From positions 12,936,001 to 13,000,000 of the forward strand of contig CM049398.1 in assembly GCA_026929865.2 (NCBI GenBank): a DNA stretch of 64,000 nt, given 5' to 3'. Under the pieces are notes generated by a model. The model was given only the letters and a program-made list of their open reading frames with translations. It had not been told where the DNA came from and ran no database searches. This stretch comes from Hyperoplus lanceolatus. Lineage: Eukaryota > Chordata > Actinopteri > Uranoscopiformes > Ammodytidae. A program made the translations under genes and the position numbers. Shown in pieces: positions 29,332 through 43,556 of this stretch (positions are counted from its first letter, which is position 1; each line of letters opens with the position of its first letter).

Positions 29332-30979
29332 CAACAGCAGATAAAATGGACAAGGTGAAGGAAAGCGAGTGCAAAGAATCCCAATACTATACTGTAGGTT
29401 CTTTCCTTTCAGACACATGACATTTAGTCGGTCATCAAAGCTGCCAAAACAAGTGTTTACTCCTCTCTGCAACGCACAGTAGGTGATGGCATGGGAGACA
29501 AACAAGCTTCTAGAAAAGGCTGGGGAGATATGTGTAGAGGAGTTGAGCCCCGAGTGGTTATCCATAAGGCGGATGAGAGAGGCTTGAATGATAACCGAAC
29601 AGAGATAAAAAGAAAGATCAACCGGTATTTAAAATCGTCTAACAGTGTGAGTGGAATGATAAAGCAACTTTGTATTGAAACTGAGGGTCAGTCTCTCAGC
29701 TTCTGCCATTGACTTTCTAAGCCTACATCATCCGAACACCACATCCGTCTGAAATCACCTTCATGGCATCCCCCACATGCTAGGCTCAGTACAGTATAGT
29801 CCTCTCTAAACCGGGGCTGATCACATACTGCCTCACTGTGGACTCATCTAGGCCTGGAGGCATGCCCTAGGATGGAGAGGGCCCTGGATTTTTATTGCAA
29901 AGCTCTGGTTTAAAGCTGGTCCTCTGAAGATCTTGCTCAGTATTCTCTGCTTCTGTTGGTGGTTTTGATGAGGTGCTGCACGCATACAGCTTGTACTTTA
30001 ATTTAACAGTCCGTTGGCAGCCAGCTAGGATAGATGCTATCTACTGTACAGTAATATTGCTTTGAAAGACTATACAGCAAATGGGACGCCTGTTGAATCA
30101 GAATAGCGAAGCCACGGGCTATCCCTAGAGCAAGGCGGAGAAGTGTTTAAGGACAAGAAACAGTTCAAAACTGTCCTCTATTAAATCTTATTGCCAAAGC
30201 CCCTATGCCACCATTATGAGAAATAGTAAAAGGTGGACAAGAGGTACTGCAAGGAGCCTGAGTCTTTAAATGTTCATTCAAAAGCATTATCTTTATGTGG
30301 CCATTTCCTCACTGAAGCTGCTGTAGCAACCTGTAACCCTCTATTCACTTACAATCCTTGTCTGGAACAAGCTCCCCTGCTCCCTCATTACCATACATTG
30401 ATCGTGAATAAAGGACTCCACTTGACTCTGAGTCGCTGTGGGCTCTGCACAGTCCCAAGCCATCCACCTACCGCCTCATTAAACTACTATGCATAACCCC
30501 TGTGGTCTTTTAATACTAAATTCAACCCTTTTGTGATTTTTCTGTAAAATAGCTCACATTACAGAACATTTGTGCAAGTCGATACAAAAAAAGTAAATGT
30601 GACTTTAAAATGCTAGAGGTGGATGTAAAGCCATCGTTTCTTTTGACTTAGGGCTGCGTGTCTATCCATTTTATAATGTATTTTATTGAGAGTAAAGAAA
30701 GTTCAGGGGGGCATCATGATTTCAGTACTTAAACCAGAAGCACCAGACACTGCAACAACTAACTCAGACACTTGTTGGCTTGAATGAAGACTATTGTCAT
30801 CCCCTGTACAGCTAATAAATAAATAAATGATTAAATAAATGTGTGTGAAGATATACATGTCCGCTGGAAATAACTGAATAAAAACAACTGCAACCAAAGT
30901 AGCTCAGCTGTAGCTGGGAGTCGACTCGAACTACAGAAAAAAACTTCTTCAGCCATCCGTATCTATCCATCTCTCTCCT
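28215..30979. other. unannotated intron DNA
   Basis: Nothing recognised except the CA array at 29278-29330. Confidence 0.5.
29278..29330. repeat. (CA)n microsatellite
   Basis: Pure CA array. Confidence 0.97.
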
Positions 30980-31758
30980 GAGAGCCGGCCTGAGGCATTA
31001 GCGAACTAAGCGGTTGCTTGGGGCCCCCTCCAAAAAAATTTAAAAAAATAATATTTTTTTTAGTTTGTGGGTTTGATATTGACATCATATTATGCAAATG
31101 TAAGTTATCATATAAAAAAGGAATACAATGTTTTGGTCTAGATAGTTAATAGCATAATAATTGAATAAGTTTATCTGGGAGGTAATCCGAAATTAACTAA
31201 TCACGTCACGTTCACATCCATGCACGGTGTATTAAGTTTATTCAAAAACATTTAGAAATGGGGCTGCCCTCAGTTACCCATGCACTGTGTATAGTCTATA
31301 GCCTATTTCAGCCTCGTCTGTGACAAAAAAAAAGATAGCTGGACAACAGAGTTCTTCTGCTTCGTTCCTCTCACTGCATTTAAATGCATTCATTATATTA
31401 CAGAGAAATATGTCCAGTAAAAGATAAAGAGCTCCAAGCCCAACCCAGAGGACCCTCCATAATATTTTATTTTATATTAATATTTTTATGGAAAATCCAT
31501 GTGCCTTTCTTCAATAGCTTCTAATTTATCCGACCCAGTGTCTCCAAATTATTTGTTCACACAAAATTTCTCAGATTTAGCCCCTTAATTTTTCTCACCA
31601 GATTCATGCATTTCACTTTAAAAATGTAAAAAGAAATCTCCCGGGGAGGCTTACCCCCGGACCCTCCTAGGACACACATTGGAGGCAGCGATACGATTGG
31701 AGAGGGGCCCCCTAATCATATTCCGCTTAGGGCCCCATGAAGGCTTGGGCCAGCTCTG
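30980..31758. mobile_element. hAT-like non-autonomous element, 779 bp
   Basis: Imperfect inverted ends (GAGAGCCGGCCTGAGGC at the left, complement of CAGAGCTGGCCCAAGCC at the right) are followed inside by matching GGGGCCCCC blocks. The 8 bases TCTCTCCT occur directly outside both ends (30972-30979 and 31759-31766). An 8-bp duplication is typical of hAT elements, but the flank is C/T-rich, so chance plays some part. The interior is A/T-rich and shows no transposase. Confidence 0.72.
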
Positions 31759-32030
31759 TCTCTCCTCTCCATCACTCCATCTCTTCCTCTATTGCGCTCT
31801 CTGTGGATCACTCTCATGTTTTCAGCGCTGGCCTATTAGAGTGTACATCCAACCAGTGCCAAATTTAAATGCCTACAACCCAGTATTTGTGGACTCGCAT
31901 TAGGATCCCTCTTATTTTACTGAATAGTTTGATCCATATCTGACAGCACATTACATTAATATTCTCCCACAGATCATGGACAAAAGAGCCTCTACAGACA
32001 CATGTGCAGTACTGACTGATGTGTCATCTG

Positions 32031-32032
<2 letters not shown>

Positions 32033-32098
<66 letters not shown>
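32033..32098. repeat. (AG)n microsatellite
   Basis: About 32 AG units. Confidence 0.97.
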
Positions 32099-32101
<3 letters not shown>

Positions 32102-34219
32102 AGGCGGGATACTCAAATGTATTGTAATGCCGCATGAATTTTTCATCTGCCAGCAGCTGTTTTCATAACCTTTTTCTCAGGGCAGCCACTGTTGTTGCTG
32201 CAGTGGTGGAGAGTCACTGCCACGTCAAGCTTGGCAGTCATGGGAATCTGAAGGAGCGCAGAAAAACACAAGAGGTGGGGCCCTACACCATGGTGGCAGG
32301 TCAGCTGCGTGGGGACAAATGTGTTGGTCTCTTGGGTCCTGGTTATGTTTGAGAAGACAACAGGAATGTGTGTGTTGCAGTGAATGGATGCCCCTGGCAG
32401 GTTTCCCCCCTTCAAGGGAGTCAGGCAAGAGACAGGATGCTTATCCCTAGAGAAACTGCCCAACCCTCTGTGCCAATTTGGGTCCTGCTGCTGGTGCATG
32501 ATGGGTAAGAAAAATATCCCTCCCTCCCTTCTCTATCCCCTGCGAAAAGCACCCTGACCTGAATACAGATTGAGACGAATAATACTCGCTCTGTAGACGA
32601 GGGCAGACACGACTTTTTGAGTATTCAACATCCCAAATCCCCCCTTCTTACCTCTTCAAGGTGAGATTTGTGGGCGTGAGGATTGCAGCATCACACTGTG
32701 TACCAAGCTTGGGAGAAAAGACAGCGTGAACACGGCGAGAAGCGAGAAAAACAAGCAAATGTGACTGCGCAGTAGAGAGCTGCAGCCCCAGATTCACAAT
32801 CATACTGGGAATCACAACACTTTTTAATAATTCAGGATGAATAGAAGGAGAAAAAAAGTCTGCAGCAAGCAAGGAAGCCAAGGAAATGACAGGGAGGAGA
32901 AGGATCCAACAACACTCCCCGTGCACAATGTCCCAGAGACAAGTCTGAATGACGGCTATTGGGTTACACTATACATCACTGTACAGAAAGCTCTTTAAGC
33001 AAAGAGAAATGCTACTTGTTATTTATGACCTTGGCTCACTCACACGTTCTCTTGCAGCAGTCTCTCCTCGCCATGCTGTCTTCATTACATTTGCAGATAT
33101 GCTTAAGAAGGAGGAAATTCTTAAATTAACTTGCCAAGTTGAAAATGTACAACCAATTTCAAATTGTAAGCATGTAATTGAAAAAAAAAAGCTTAATACC
33201 GGTGGAAGTCTATACTCTGCCGGCACCCAATGACTAAATAAGTTTATACAATTGGCTCGCTTCAATTTTTCAATCTGTGGCAGCCGAACAGTTTTTCAGA
33301 CAATACTTTCCTTTTTACTAGAAACTTTAATTAAATTTGTCTCAAATAAATCAGTCCATTCGGTTCCCCTAATTCTGCCCATTCAGGCCCAGACCACATC
33401 TCATTATACGTTCCACTATTTTTAATCTGTTAGCACAGGCAACAAGGTGGTCTGCAAAAAAAGAAACATTTGGCAATTAGTCAGAGCCCTTTTGATATTG
33501 CCATTATTGCTAACAATTCCAATTTACATTAATAATTCATTTTGTTGTTGCACACACAGTTGGGCTTGAGAGGGAGGATGTGAAGTGGCGCACTTCAGAG
33601 ACCTTGTAGTTTGTTTTGACGCTGTGCCTCCTATAGCATGTATGTCATCCGGTTTTGTCTCATGTCTTTCTTTCTTGTTGATAATGTTCATCATATGATA
33701 TGTGTAGAACAAAGACCATCTGTAATGTATCGTCTCGCCTCAAATAGGATCACAATATATTTAATATGTAGAAATCAAATTGTTGGTTGTGTGTAGAAAT
33801 GCCCCCTGTCTGCCCCGCAGAATGTTTTTCTTATGTCTGTAACCCAGGTGCTGCCTGGGAAAATATTTGTCTGTGACCTTTGTTGCCGGTTTAGTCTGTC
33901 CTTATAAATCTGCATTCAGATTCAAACAGTGCCAGTCATCTCACGGTCTCAGCAAGAGGCGGCGGGATGGCCCAGACAAAACAAACACCTTGGCAAATTG
34001 TTCATAGTTCTATCTCACTTCAACGATGCCTTGTTTATCATTGTGACTGGAGATAAGCCATAGCTCTGTAAGTGTTTACTGGGCCGAAGGGGTTGAGGAT
34101 GCTGAGCTGTGCAGGGCACAGGACCGGTGCTGAGAGGTCACACCCTTTTTGTTCAGACAAACTCTTCAGGGAACACTGCTTTGTTTGCACAGTGTCTAAA
34201 CACAAATGCTTACACGCCA

Positions 34220-34246
34220 ACACACACACACACACACACACACACA
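34220..34246. repeat. (CA)n microsatellite
   Basis: Short pure CA array. Confidence 0.93.
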
Positions 34247-34283
34247 TGCACACCGCTTGGACATGTCTTATTAATCATAAGCC

Positions 34284-34539
34284 GGTAACACTTTACAATG
34301 AGGTTACATTAATTAACTGTTAGTTAATGCTTAGTAAATGCATAATAAACATGAACTAAACATTAACTAACTGGTATGCTCGGTTTACCCTTACCATTAG
34401 TTAACAAAGCATTAACTAACCGTTAATAACTAAACATTAACACTTACTCAATGCGTAATAGGCAATAACTACGCATAAACTAACAATTGATAGCATTAAC
34501 TTACGGTTGATTAATGTACCCTTATTGTAAAGTGTTACC
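34284..34539. mobile_element. 256-bp MITE with TTAGTTAATG-type sub-terminal repeats
   Basis: The ends GGTAACACTTTACAAT and ATTGTAAAGTGTTACC are inverted repeats. Inside, variants of CATTAACTAA and TTAGTTAATG recur about ten times on both strands. This type of element is common in fish genomes. Flanks CATAAGCC and CATGAGAG could be a decayed 8-bp duplication, but this is weak. A GA microsatellite follows immediately. Confidence 0.78.
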
Positions 34540-34540
34540 C

Positions 34541-34542
<2 letters not shown>

Positions 34543-34590
<48 letters not shown>
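34543..34590. repeat. (GA)n microsatellite next to a MITE
   Basis: It starts three bases after the right end of the 34284-34539 element. Confidence 0.97.
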
Positions 34591-34594
<4 letters not shown>

Positions 34595-35616
34595 ATAAGC
34601 GAGGCAGCAAACCTGGCTGTGAGTCAGCATGAGCTGATCAGATGTTCACAAACTTGTAGCTTCTCCAGACAGGAGATTAATTTGCACAAATAGGGATGGA
34701 GGAAGTTCATCGCATACCAAAGTCTGCAAACACGGATATGATCCTAAAACTCAATATTTTAATGAGATTCTCTGGAAAAAGCTTTGAAATTAGTCTGATT
34801 AATCAAGGCTTGTTTGTTTTGTTTTCTAATCAGCAAGATTTAGTTCTATTGTTTAAACATATTTTATCATTTGAATTATTGGATATCAGCGACGGTGAAA
34901 ATTGCTCTGGAAAGAAGCCCAAACATTTTTACTTTCTTGTTTGGCTGCTTTAAATTAAACTGCCTTCCACTGCCCTTACGATATGTATATATGCAATACA
35001 TAAGCTTCATCTCTATACTGTAGCTTTCACTCTACATAATCTGTAACACACAGACCTCCTTTCCTACTTTTGTTCGGTTTTCCAAGCTGTCTCATGAAGG
35101 CCTCTCTATATATTTTGACAATGTCTCTCATTCCTTGTCAACTTCTACATATTTATTCTGGCACTGATGTATTTGTGAAGGCACGGAGCTCCACTGCACC
35201 TTGCAGGCTGGATCACACAATAGTCATGGATCCATTTTGACAGAGGTTTTCTGCAAACATGCAAATTGTCTGGTGTGACACAAACTGCAGAGACATGGCA
35301 GAACGCCGAGGGGGGGACTTCTTAATTCGCCGCCACATCTTATCTCAGCACATTTCCCATTTAAACAATTTATTTTGCAAATGTGCAACACAATATAGAT
35401 CCCAATTGTTATCCTAGGACTACAACAACCAGCAAACCAACTGTGCGGACAGTCCATGAGTCAGGAAGTTTAGCGGTTGAAACTCATTATGTGATACCAC
35501 AGTTTGGTGCCAACAGATTCAAAACAGAACTGTATAGTGCTTTATAGTAACTGTTTTGTTTTTTCACATACGTTATCATAATATCGCATTCTTCAGGAGG
35601 ACCATGAGTGGGCCAC

Positions 35617-35650
35617 GATGAGTAGATGAGTAGATGAGTAGATGAGTAGT
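35617..35650. repeat. (GATGAGTA)n minisatellite
   Basis: Four tandem 8-base units, the first slightly altered. Confidence 0.9.
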
Positions 35651-35789
35651 GCATGGAGAGCAGGAGCTGAAGCATTTTAGTTCTATAGAAGTGCTTCCAC
35701 CGCACCTGCTAGGTGGGAGGCAGAAAGCTGAAGAGGGCTCATACATACAACCAGTGTAACAACAATAGTGTGAATCTCCAACAGAGAGA

Positions 35790-35834
35790 GACAGTGAGTG
35801 AGTGAGTGAGTGTGTGTGTGTGTGTGTGTGTGTG
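35790..35834. repeat. (GTGA)n followed by (TG)n
   Basis: Compound microsatellite, then two copies of a 10-base CCCATGTGTG unit. Confidence 0.93.
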
Positions 35835-36517
35835 CCCATGTGTGCCCATGTGTGTACACCTGCAGCCACATCGCCCCAGCTGCTCCCACACAGTGCCAGG
35901 AAGTATTCCGATCAGCGGGATAATGGTGCCTTGAAAGCACGGTTTCATAAGCCGAGCTACTCCGTGCAGAGATGAGAAGCTGACTAAATGTATGCATTCT
36001 AACACACAATTGCAAACCAGTGCAATGTGTGTGAGACGGGCCTGCTGTGAAGGGCCATGACATGGACTGTGGGAGTGTCTTTTCCTCACTGACACATCAT
36101 GTACTGCGTGGAGACTTTGGAACAGTGATTATGTTTTAACATCATAAATAATGTGTGAAATCTAGATATAAACACAGCCCACTGGAACACTCACCTTCTA
36201 AGGAAGGGGAGGGTGCACTGATAGCGTTTCAACTCCTCCATATCAACTGATCATTTTATTTTTTTCTTTATTTTCTGCCTCTCTTTCCTCTCTCTTGTTC
36301 TTCCAATCTTTTGATATCTGTCTGAAAAGAAACATTCTATTTTACTCCTCAACTTGACATATTGCTACTGAAAACAACCCCTTTTAAAGCTGGAACACAA
36401 GTGCTTCAAGCGCCATCTTTTACTTTCTTCAAAGAAATGAAGGAGGAATGCGTAGCTTATAATTGAGAACACAACTAGAAAAAAGACCATTTCAGGAAGG
36501 TGTGTGAATAGAGGTGA

Positions 36518-36519
36518 AG

Positions 36520-36550
<31 letters not shown>

Positions 36551-36780
36551 ATTCAATTTATTTCAGACATATCAACATTTACAAAACAAAATGGGTTTAT
36601 TTCCTGGTTCAACAGAGCTTGAACATGTAGGCCTATCATTACATGCTCCCAAATAAATTCTGTGTGTTCCTTGAAAAAGTACCGTAGCCTCTTCCACACT
36701 GGTCCATGGAAGTGGGCATTAGTTTTGAGGGTCAATGGGCTTATCATGTCAGCCCATGACACCTTCTCAGACACACATAC
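36518..36780 (-). repeat. possible 3' end of a retroposon with a (TGAT)n tail
   Basis: A (TTGA)n run (36520-36552) precedes sequence that, read on the minus strand, would end in a tetranucleotide tail as LINE 3' ends do. The family is not identified. Confidence 0.3.
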
Positions 36781-38502
36781 TGTATATTCCCCTCATCACA
36801 GCCTGGCTCGCTTCATCTGCCTTCCCCCTCCCTCCCCATCCTCTTTTTTTGCTCTCCCTTCACCCCGTCTCTTGTTTCAACAACTCTTTGTACTTCTTTT
36901 TTTCCCCACTGTTGACAATGTCATTGAATCTATTAACTTCACTTTGACCAGTAAGGCATCGACAGAAGCTCTCCCTCTGCGATCTAATCTTTAAATGTTG
37001 TTTAGAAAGAGATCCAGTTTAATACCACTGACGTGCATGCAGACATGTAGCGTATACCTGTGTTGCATACTTTGTGGTCTTTCAAAGAGAACGTGTTAGA
37101 TTCCCCCAGGAGGGAGTGAAACAAATATGTAAAGGTAGGTATGTTAGCAGAGTAAACAACTGTTTTAGTTTGTTCTCACAATGTAGGGATGCTTTGTTCG
37201 TGTTAAAAGTGAAATTGTCCGACGGGTTGACTGACTGATCGGTAGCTACAGGAGGGCTCTGTCTGAAAAGTGGCTCCAGAGGATGTTATGCTAACTCACG
37301 GTGACTGTTAAGCTCCCCATCCATCAGTGGAGAGAGCAGCCGCGACACAAAAAACCTGCTACTTCCATTAGAGCCCTGACAGAGCATAACGCCTATCCTT
37401 GCGCTCTCTCCCTCTATTTTTGCCCTCTATTTCTCCATTATAATAATGAATTATTCTACCTCCTTCTGCTCTTATGAAGTGAGCAACTATAGGACTTTTT
37501 GTTACCTTATCCCTCGGTGCCTTTTTGTTTTCCCTTGATGCCCTCGTCTTTGCGGGATGAGAGGGGACACAAGTTGGCAATGGTGTGAATTAGCACACAG
37601 ACACATAGGGATGAAAGACCGACTCTTATTATGGCCTGAACGCATGAGCGCACTTCTGGGAAAAGAGACGTGTAAATGGGCTCCACACACCAAGTGCTGT
37701 CTTTTTCTGGGCTCCTGTTTTGCTCTTTTAAATAATTGACAAGGCTGTGCTTGTGAGGACAGGGACAAATCTGCTGAGTTAATGTCCCAGCCAGAAGAGT
37801 TTTAGCGCCAAAGGCTATCAATCCCCCCCAACATAGAATTGTTACTGCCATGGCAGTTCATAAATCTTATGTAATACCAGCTCAGATATACAACAAGTCA
37901 GTATAACGGCAACATGTTCCGTTTATTGTTTCGCTGTCGAGCTGGCAGCGGATGACATCTCCTATATTTACCATCTAGATTACATTCGTTCTTCAAACAA
38001 CACTTTAACGTCAGAGCGGTCTCTGCATTGGGGCTTGGGACATATTAGTGTGATTGCTGAGGGCAAACCGTAGACTGCTACTGGTCATCTGGGGAATAAA
38101 GAGACTTGTAGTTTAAGTAAGAGTTGGAGCTGTCAGGGGTGCACACATGTCTGAGGCAGTGGTATTATCCTGGGGCGTTGGGGCAGAGCCGTGGCAGTGT
38201 TCACTGTCAGACTGTAGGGTCTCTGTGTTTTCCCTGGCCTCCCGTGGGACTTAAGGGGTGTGTGTGATTGAGGCCTGGACTGCAGCTTCCACACAGCATA
38301 CATGGTGGTGACTATCTATTAGCCTGACTTTTTTTTTTCTCGTCTATTTTCCCTTGTTTCTCTTTACTGCAGGCGAGGCAGAATGCAGCTTTCTCCACGG
38401 TCCCTTGCCAACCACAGCAGATGGGTAGAAACCTCTCTTCAGAATAAAAACAGCTCTGAGCTTTCCCCTACCTTTTAACTATTAAGACCCCACCCAAAAA
38501 AA

Positions 38503-38584
<82 letters not shown>

Positions 38585-40186
38585 TTAAACCATTAAACCT
38601 CCTCCTGCAAGGCCAAAGGGAGAATCTATATCTGACAACCTTGCCTAACTCGGTAAGACCACACTGTTGTGACATCTGTCCCTTTGTTGTTCCAAAATGA
38701 CAGCCAGAAGCAAGACTACAAAATGTTCCGGGAGCAGTTTGCTTTCCCGGGAGTTTCATCTTAAACTGAAAGGCACCTGGATTTTAACCTAAGCAATTTG
38801 CAAATGAAAGCTCTTCATAACTAAAGCCCTGCAGGAGCGGGGTGATTGGAATGCATAACGATCAGTGTCACGACTCGACGCGCTACAGAGTTCACTCTTC
38901 CATCCTAAAGCAAGGTCTCCCTCGGCCACACCTCTTGCCAAAAAACATAAGAGAAGGCAACGCAACATCAGTTATGCAGGCCAGGGATGTGATGCAGCAC
39001 AACACCAACATACTTCAAACAGCTCTTTCCGCATACACCATGTGTCAAAATCCACCTCAGCGTGACATTTGGGGGCTCTGTACTCTTCAGTAAGTACTGG
39101 AATAATTAACACCCTTATCTCTGGCACACAAAACAGCACCTTGCCCCTCTATTGTGAGTTTGATGCCAAGTGTTTATGACGCAAGCCTCCAACAGCTCCA
39201 GTGCTTTCTATGAGGGAGGGCCAAAGCTGAGGAGAAATGCTTGTTAGTGGAGGAAAACAGACAAATGTCAAGGACTCCACTCTCATTCAGTTCAGCGGAA
39301 TACATAAGGACAGACTGTGAGAGAGGTCCTTTTCTGCGCCATAAATAGATTTCCATTTCATAGAAGTAGGTGGCGAACACAGCGGGGTATTTTTGACTCT
39401 GATTAAGGCAGATGTGGAAAATATAGAGGGTAAATTGAAACTGGTTATTACTATCCATTCTCATCCCCGTTGTATGAGTCTTAATAAGGTCGAAACACGG
39501 TTCCGCTGCTGTAAATGGCTGAATTTAGGGCCGTTCTAAGACAATTGCGTGGGAATTTGCATATAAAAAGATGTGTGATTGATGAAAAGACCTTGGCCTA
39601 TTTTCTGTAACTACCACACCTCAATATGTATCTCAGTCACTCCTTTTATATAATACTCATCCATTCCTCTCTTCAACTCTCCATTGGATTGAAGAGTAAA
39701 TCCTCAGATTCTGCCTCAAGTCATTATATGTGACAGCATCTGGTACCAGCCTGTGTCTCTTGAAATATTTAATACATTTCAAAAATATTTTTTTTAAGGA
39801 ATGATTGAAAATGGAGCCATCCTTAAAATAACCCAAGAACCCAAGCCCAACAAAATTTAAATGGCACCCCACAATTGGCCACTGTGAAGAAGTTAGAGTA
39901 GGACTGAGTTTTAAGTGGTCCTGCAGCTGCATTATCACAGGCCGTTGGTGTGCATTAACATCGCAGGGCACAATTAATCCCAACAGGCTGCAGCAATTAC
40001 CTGAGCCCTGACTGTTCCCTAAAAGTCGGTGTGAGAAGTGACAGACGTGCAAGCACTGATAACATTTGCCAGAACACAGACACGGCCGATATTACAAGCA
40101 CTAAGCTTAGATGTGACTCTGACAGTAGCCTGTCTCATTAAAGCCAGGGGTGAGATAGGCTGGCTCTCGAGGAGCAGTAGGTGTTA
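36781..40186. other. unannotated intron DNA
   Basis: No gene is recognised. A C/T-rich tract lies at 36815-36905 and a CA array at 38503-38580. The stretch 39420-40050 looks unique and balanced in composition. Confidence 0.5.
38503..38580. repeat. (CA)n microsatellite
   Basis: Pure CA array of 39 units. Confidence 0.97.
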
Positions 40187-40520
40187 GACCCCGTTTCCAC
40201 TTGGCATTAACATCTGACTTTTGTAATCGGATCACATGCATACAGCTCTAACTGCAGGTGAAAACACTCTCAAGACGCATTGAGATCGGATCACAAAAAC
40301 CACATTCGGAGGTGGTTTACGTCCGTTGTGTCGCTTGTATCCGCATTCATTTTGTAGTGGGAACACCTATGTGGTGTTTGGTTACATTAGGGACCTTCTA
40401 CTCAACTGCTGCCCCCTGCCTGAGCGGAAATACGTTGAAAATGCATCACTGGCGTTCATGCAGCTTTTATAGAAGCCTCATGAACGTTAGTTGCATCCGC
40501 CAGTATTGCAAATGACAAGC
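40187..40520 (+). repeat. probable MITE fragment with a GACCCCGTTTCCAC start
   Basis: GACCCCGTTTCCACTTGGCA followed by repeated ATCGGATCACA motifs resembles the left end of dispersed fish elements that I recall with a CCCGTTTCCAC(C/T)TGG start. No matching right end is visible, so the boundary given is approximate. Confidence 0.4.
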
Positions 40521-43475
40521 TTTCTGTCCTCTGTTTTCATTTCACTGCGTACATCTGCAAATACGGAAATCGCTGCTATTGACTGGAGAGCTCCAAGGCA
40601 ACAACTTCCTGTTCTTATCTGCTTAAGAATAAAAGTCAACTCGCGTTTGGGTAGTAACAGGCTTTTAATGTGAAGGCGCACAGGAAATATTCTGTTCGCA
40701 TATGCAGTATCTTAACTGCATACAGAAAGCCGTGTAGGCTACTGGTGGTGGTGACAAGAGTGTAGCAGACGTTAGAAAAGCCGCCCGGCAAACACACATC
40801 TTTCATCAACCAAAGAGGCGTAATAACTTACTCGCCTAAGAGTTTTTACTTTTAAATAGGCCTACTATCTATGATATTTCCCGCATTTGGCGAGTGTTAC
40901 CCACTGAGTGTTTTAATTTCACACAGCAGCCGGTGCAGAAACTTCTCATTTGGAAGCATCTTCAAAAACCCTGCATACTCCGGAGACGGAATTAGCCATT
41001 GTTTTCCATGAAACATCTTGAAGTAAATGAGTTCTGATTGTGACATTAATGGAGTGCCAGATTAATCCGAGGCATAATATACAAGATGAATCCATGCCAG
41101 GAGTCAGATCGGTTCAGAATGAATGTCATGCGGGAGACTATGCATGCCAGTGAGTTTGCACATCCCCCAATACATGCCTATGTGCACGTGAGCTCTCGTA
41201 CGTGAATGACTAATCTGTTCCTTTCGGTATACTAGATGATAAGGAGCCCAAATGTACACGACACAGTGTTTCCCTTCTCCCCTTTCCTTCACCTCTGCTC
41301 TATCCTGCAATGATACGTCACTCTGTCTTGAGGACCTGCTAACTTTCAATGCCAAAAGGGCAGATGGCCAGGTGCTGGTGTTAGCTGAATTGCTGTCCTC
41401 AGCACACAAAGGCAATGTCGCCTGGGGATGATGGCACAGGAAGGAGGAGAGCTGTCAGAGTAACAGGAGAGAGCACCTGGGAATACTGTCAACAGTCTCC
41501 TGGACTGTCTCCCCCCCCCCCCTGCCCCCACCTCCCGCCTGTCTCCTCAGATCTATGGCTTTCTCATTGACAGTGACCTTTAAACTCCAATTAGCTACTT
41601 AATCAAAAATTAATTATTAATATTAGCAAACCAACAGGGCTTAGGTTGTTTGTCTATTTCACCTCATTATCCATCCACTAATCACCATCCTTGCATCTCA
41701 TTTCCACAACAAAGGCTGAGGAGATGGCCTTTGCACAAGATTTTTTTTAAAGAGATGGACAAATTTGTCCTTGCATCTCCTGTTAATGTTCACCTCTGAT
41801 TCCTCTTCCAAATTAGAATGTCATGTGGATTGAATCATCCAGACTGGATTAACAAAAGATCTCATCAACTGCATAAAAGCAGCGCATTCCACTTCTGAAC
41901 TCAGAGCCCTCATGCCCTAATTCAGTGTGAAATGGTTGAAAGGAAGTGTGAAAATGGCTCCCGAAAAAAACAACAGTTCATGAAAAAATAAATGACAAGC
42001 ACCAGTCTGTGCTGTCTTGTCCGCACATACAAACACACCCGCACACTTGATAATTATTTTCTATAGTCATCTTCTGCTAGGTGTGGTGAAAGTGCCAGAG
42101 GCCTCCATGGAAACACCAACCCGAGCATTGGCCACTAAATAAATGGCTTTCGGATTTTGGCTAAATGAGATGTTTGGAATGCACTAACGGGGCCAGAGGT
42201 GCATTGTGTGGCAGTATATTAAATGTGACTCGGCTATCCGATAATTGGTAATGTTCCCCTGTCAATTACTGTGTTTTCTGGGCTGGATCTGCTGACTACC
42301 GACGGTCAGTTTGTTGACATTTTCTGCTTGCCTTATCCTGTTATCTCAGACGTTATGCTTGTGTATTACATTGTGGTGCACCTATACTTGATGTCTTGAT
42401 TGCCTGATTCTACAATTATGAACACAAAATTAGAGTAGAATATTTGCAAACATTTACAAAATGTCTGCCTCTTCTCAGACTTGCTCTCTGTTTTTACGGG
42501 CAGCTTAAAAAAGATTCAGGGGGATCAGTTTGAGGTTTGTAATTTTGCGCCTCTCCACTTCTCTTTAGGCCTTCTCTACTGCAAACCCTCCAGTCGACAG
42601 TCCACTCTGCCTGTCACCCATCACAGTAAACACAAGCCGGGCGGAAAAAAGTACAACAATGCAAAGTCGTGATAGCAGAAGGCTGACACTGAGAGGATTA
42701 GGGAGATAATAATATTAGCGAGGAATCTTTTTCTATCTTTATATACAACTCTTGCATGGCCCTTGATGATGGCAGAATGGTTGCATGATATATTACCGTT
42801 ACAGCTGGGTATTTATTGCTCTCTCATGTTGTCAAATTCATGGGGTCATTTCAAATCACTCGTGTGGTGTTAGCTTCAGGGCACTGCCTGTCTCCCTAGG
42901 AAAAGCCTTTGTTTGTTTCTTTTAGTGACATAGAGAGACCATTGTTATTTCATTCAAACCCAATGGTCTTCAATACTGTAGTCTTTTGCTTTCAAATCAT
43001 CAGCATTGCACTTGATGTCTATGTCATCCTCTGGTAGAACACATCTCTCATAGAGAATAGAGGAGCCCCTTGACGTCTGTTGTCGTTATATGTTGTGGAG
43101 AGCAGAATTGGAGCCGGAATGGCTGAATAGACATAGAAACACATCCACAAGATACAGCCCAACACAAGCAAGCAGGGCCTGAAGGCTGAAGAGATCAATG
43201 GATATGGACGATAAAGGAACAGACTGTGGTGAGTTTTTTTGTATTGTTTTAGATGACATGTTTATGACAGAATGTTGAAAATGTTAATTAATTAGGATCT
43301 ATGCACAAACATAAAGCACACATGATATGTAATGTTCTTACAGCCCTCTTTGTTCTCTGTGAGCTTCATTCCATTACAAATGTTAAATGCAGAGAATGCA
43401 AATGCATTTCCTAATTAGTCTTATCTTGTAAGTCAGACACTTACAAAAAAGCAAAACATACCGTAAATGTGCAAG

Positions 43476-43556
43476 TGTGCGTGTGTGTGCGATCGTGTGT
43501 GTGTGTGTGTGAGTGTGTGTGCGCGTGTGCACGTTTGTGTGTCTGTGTGTGTGTGC
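43476..43556. repeat. interrupted (TG)n microsatellite
   Basis: TG array with several GCG and GA interruptions. Confidence 0.93.

Noticed and set aside
32143-32499. 118-codon minus-strand open frame
   Set aside because: No domain or splice context; composition is not convincing, and an overlapping frame is also open.
35617-35650. Tandem 8-base repeat considered as a CRISPR-like array
   Set aside because: There are no spacers, and the unit is a simple minisatellite in a vertebrate intron.
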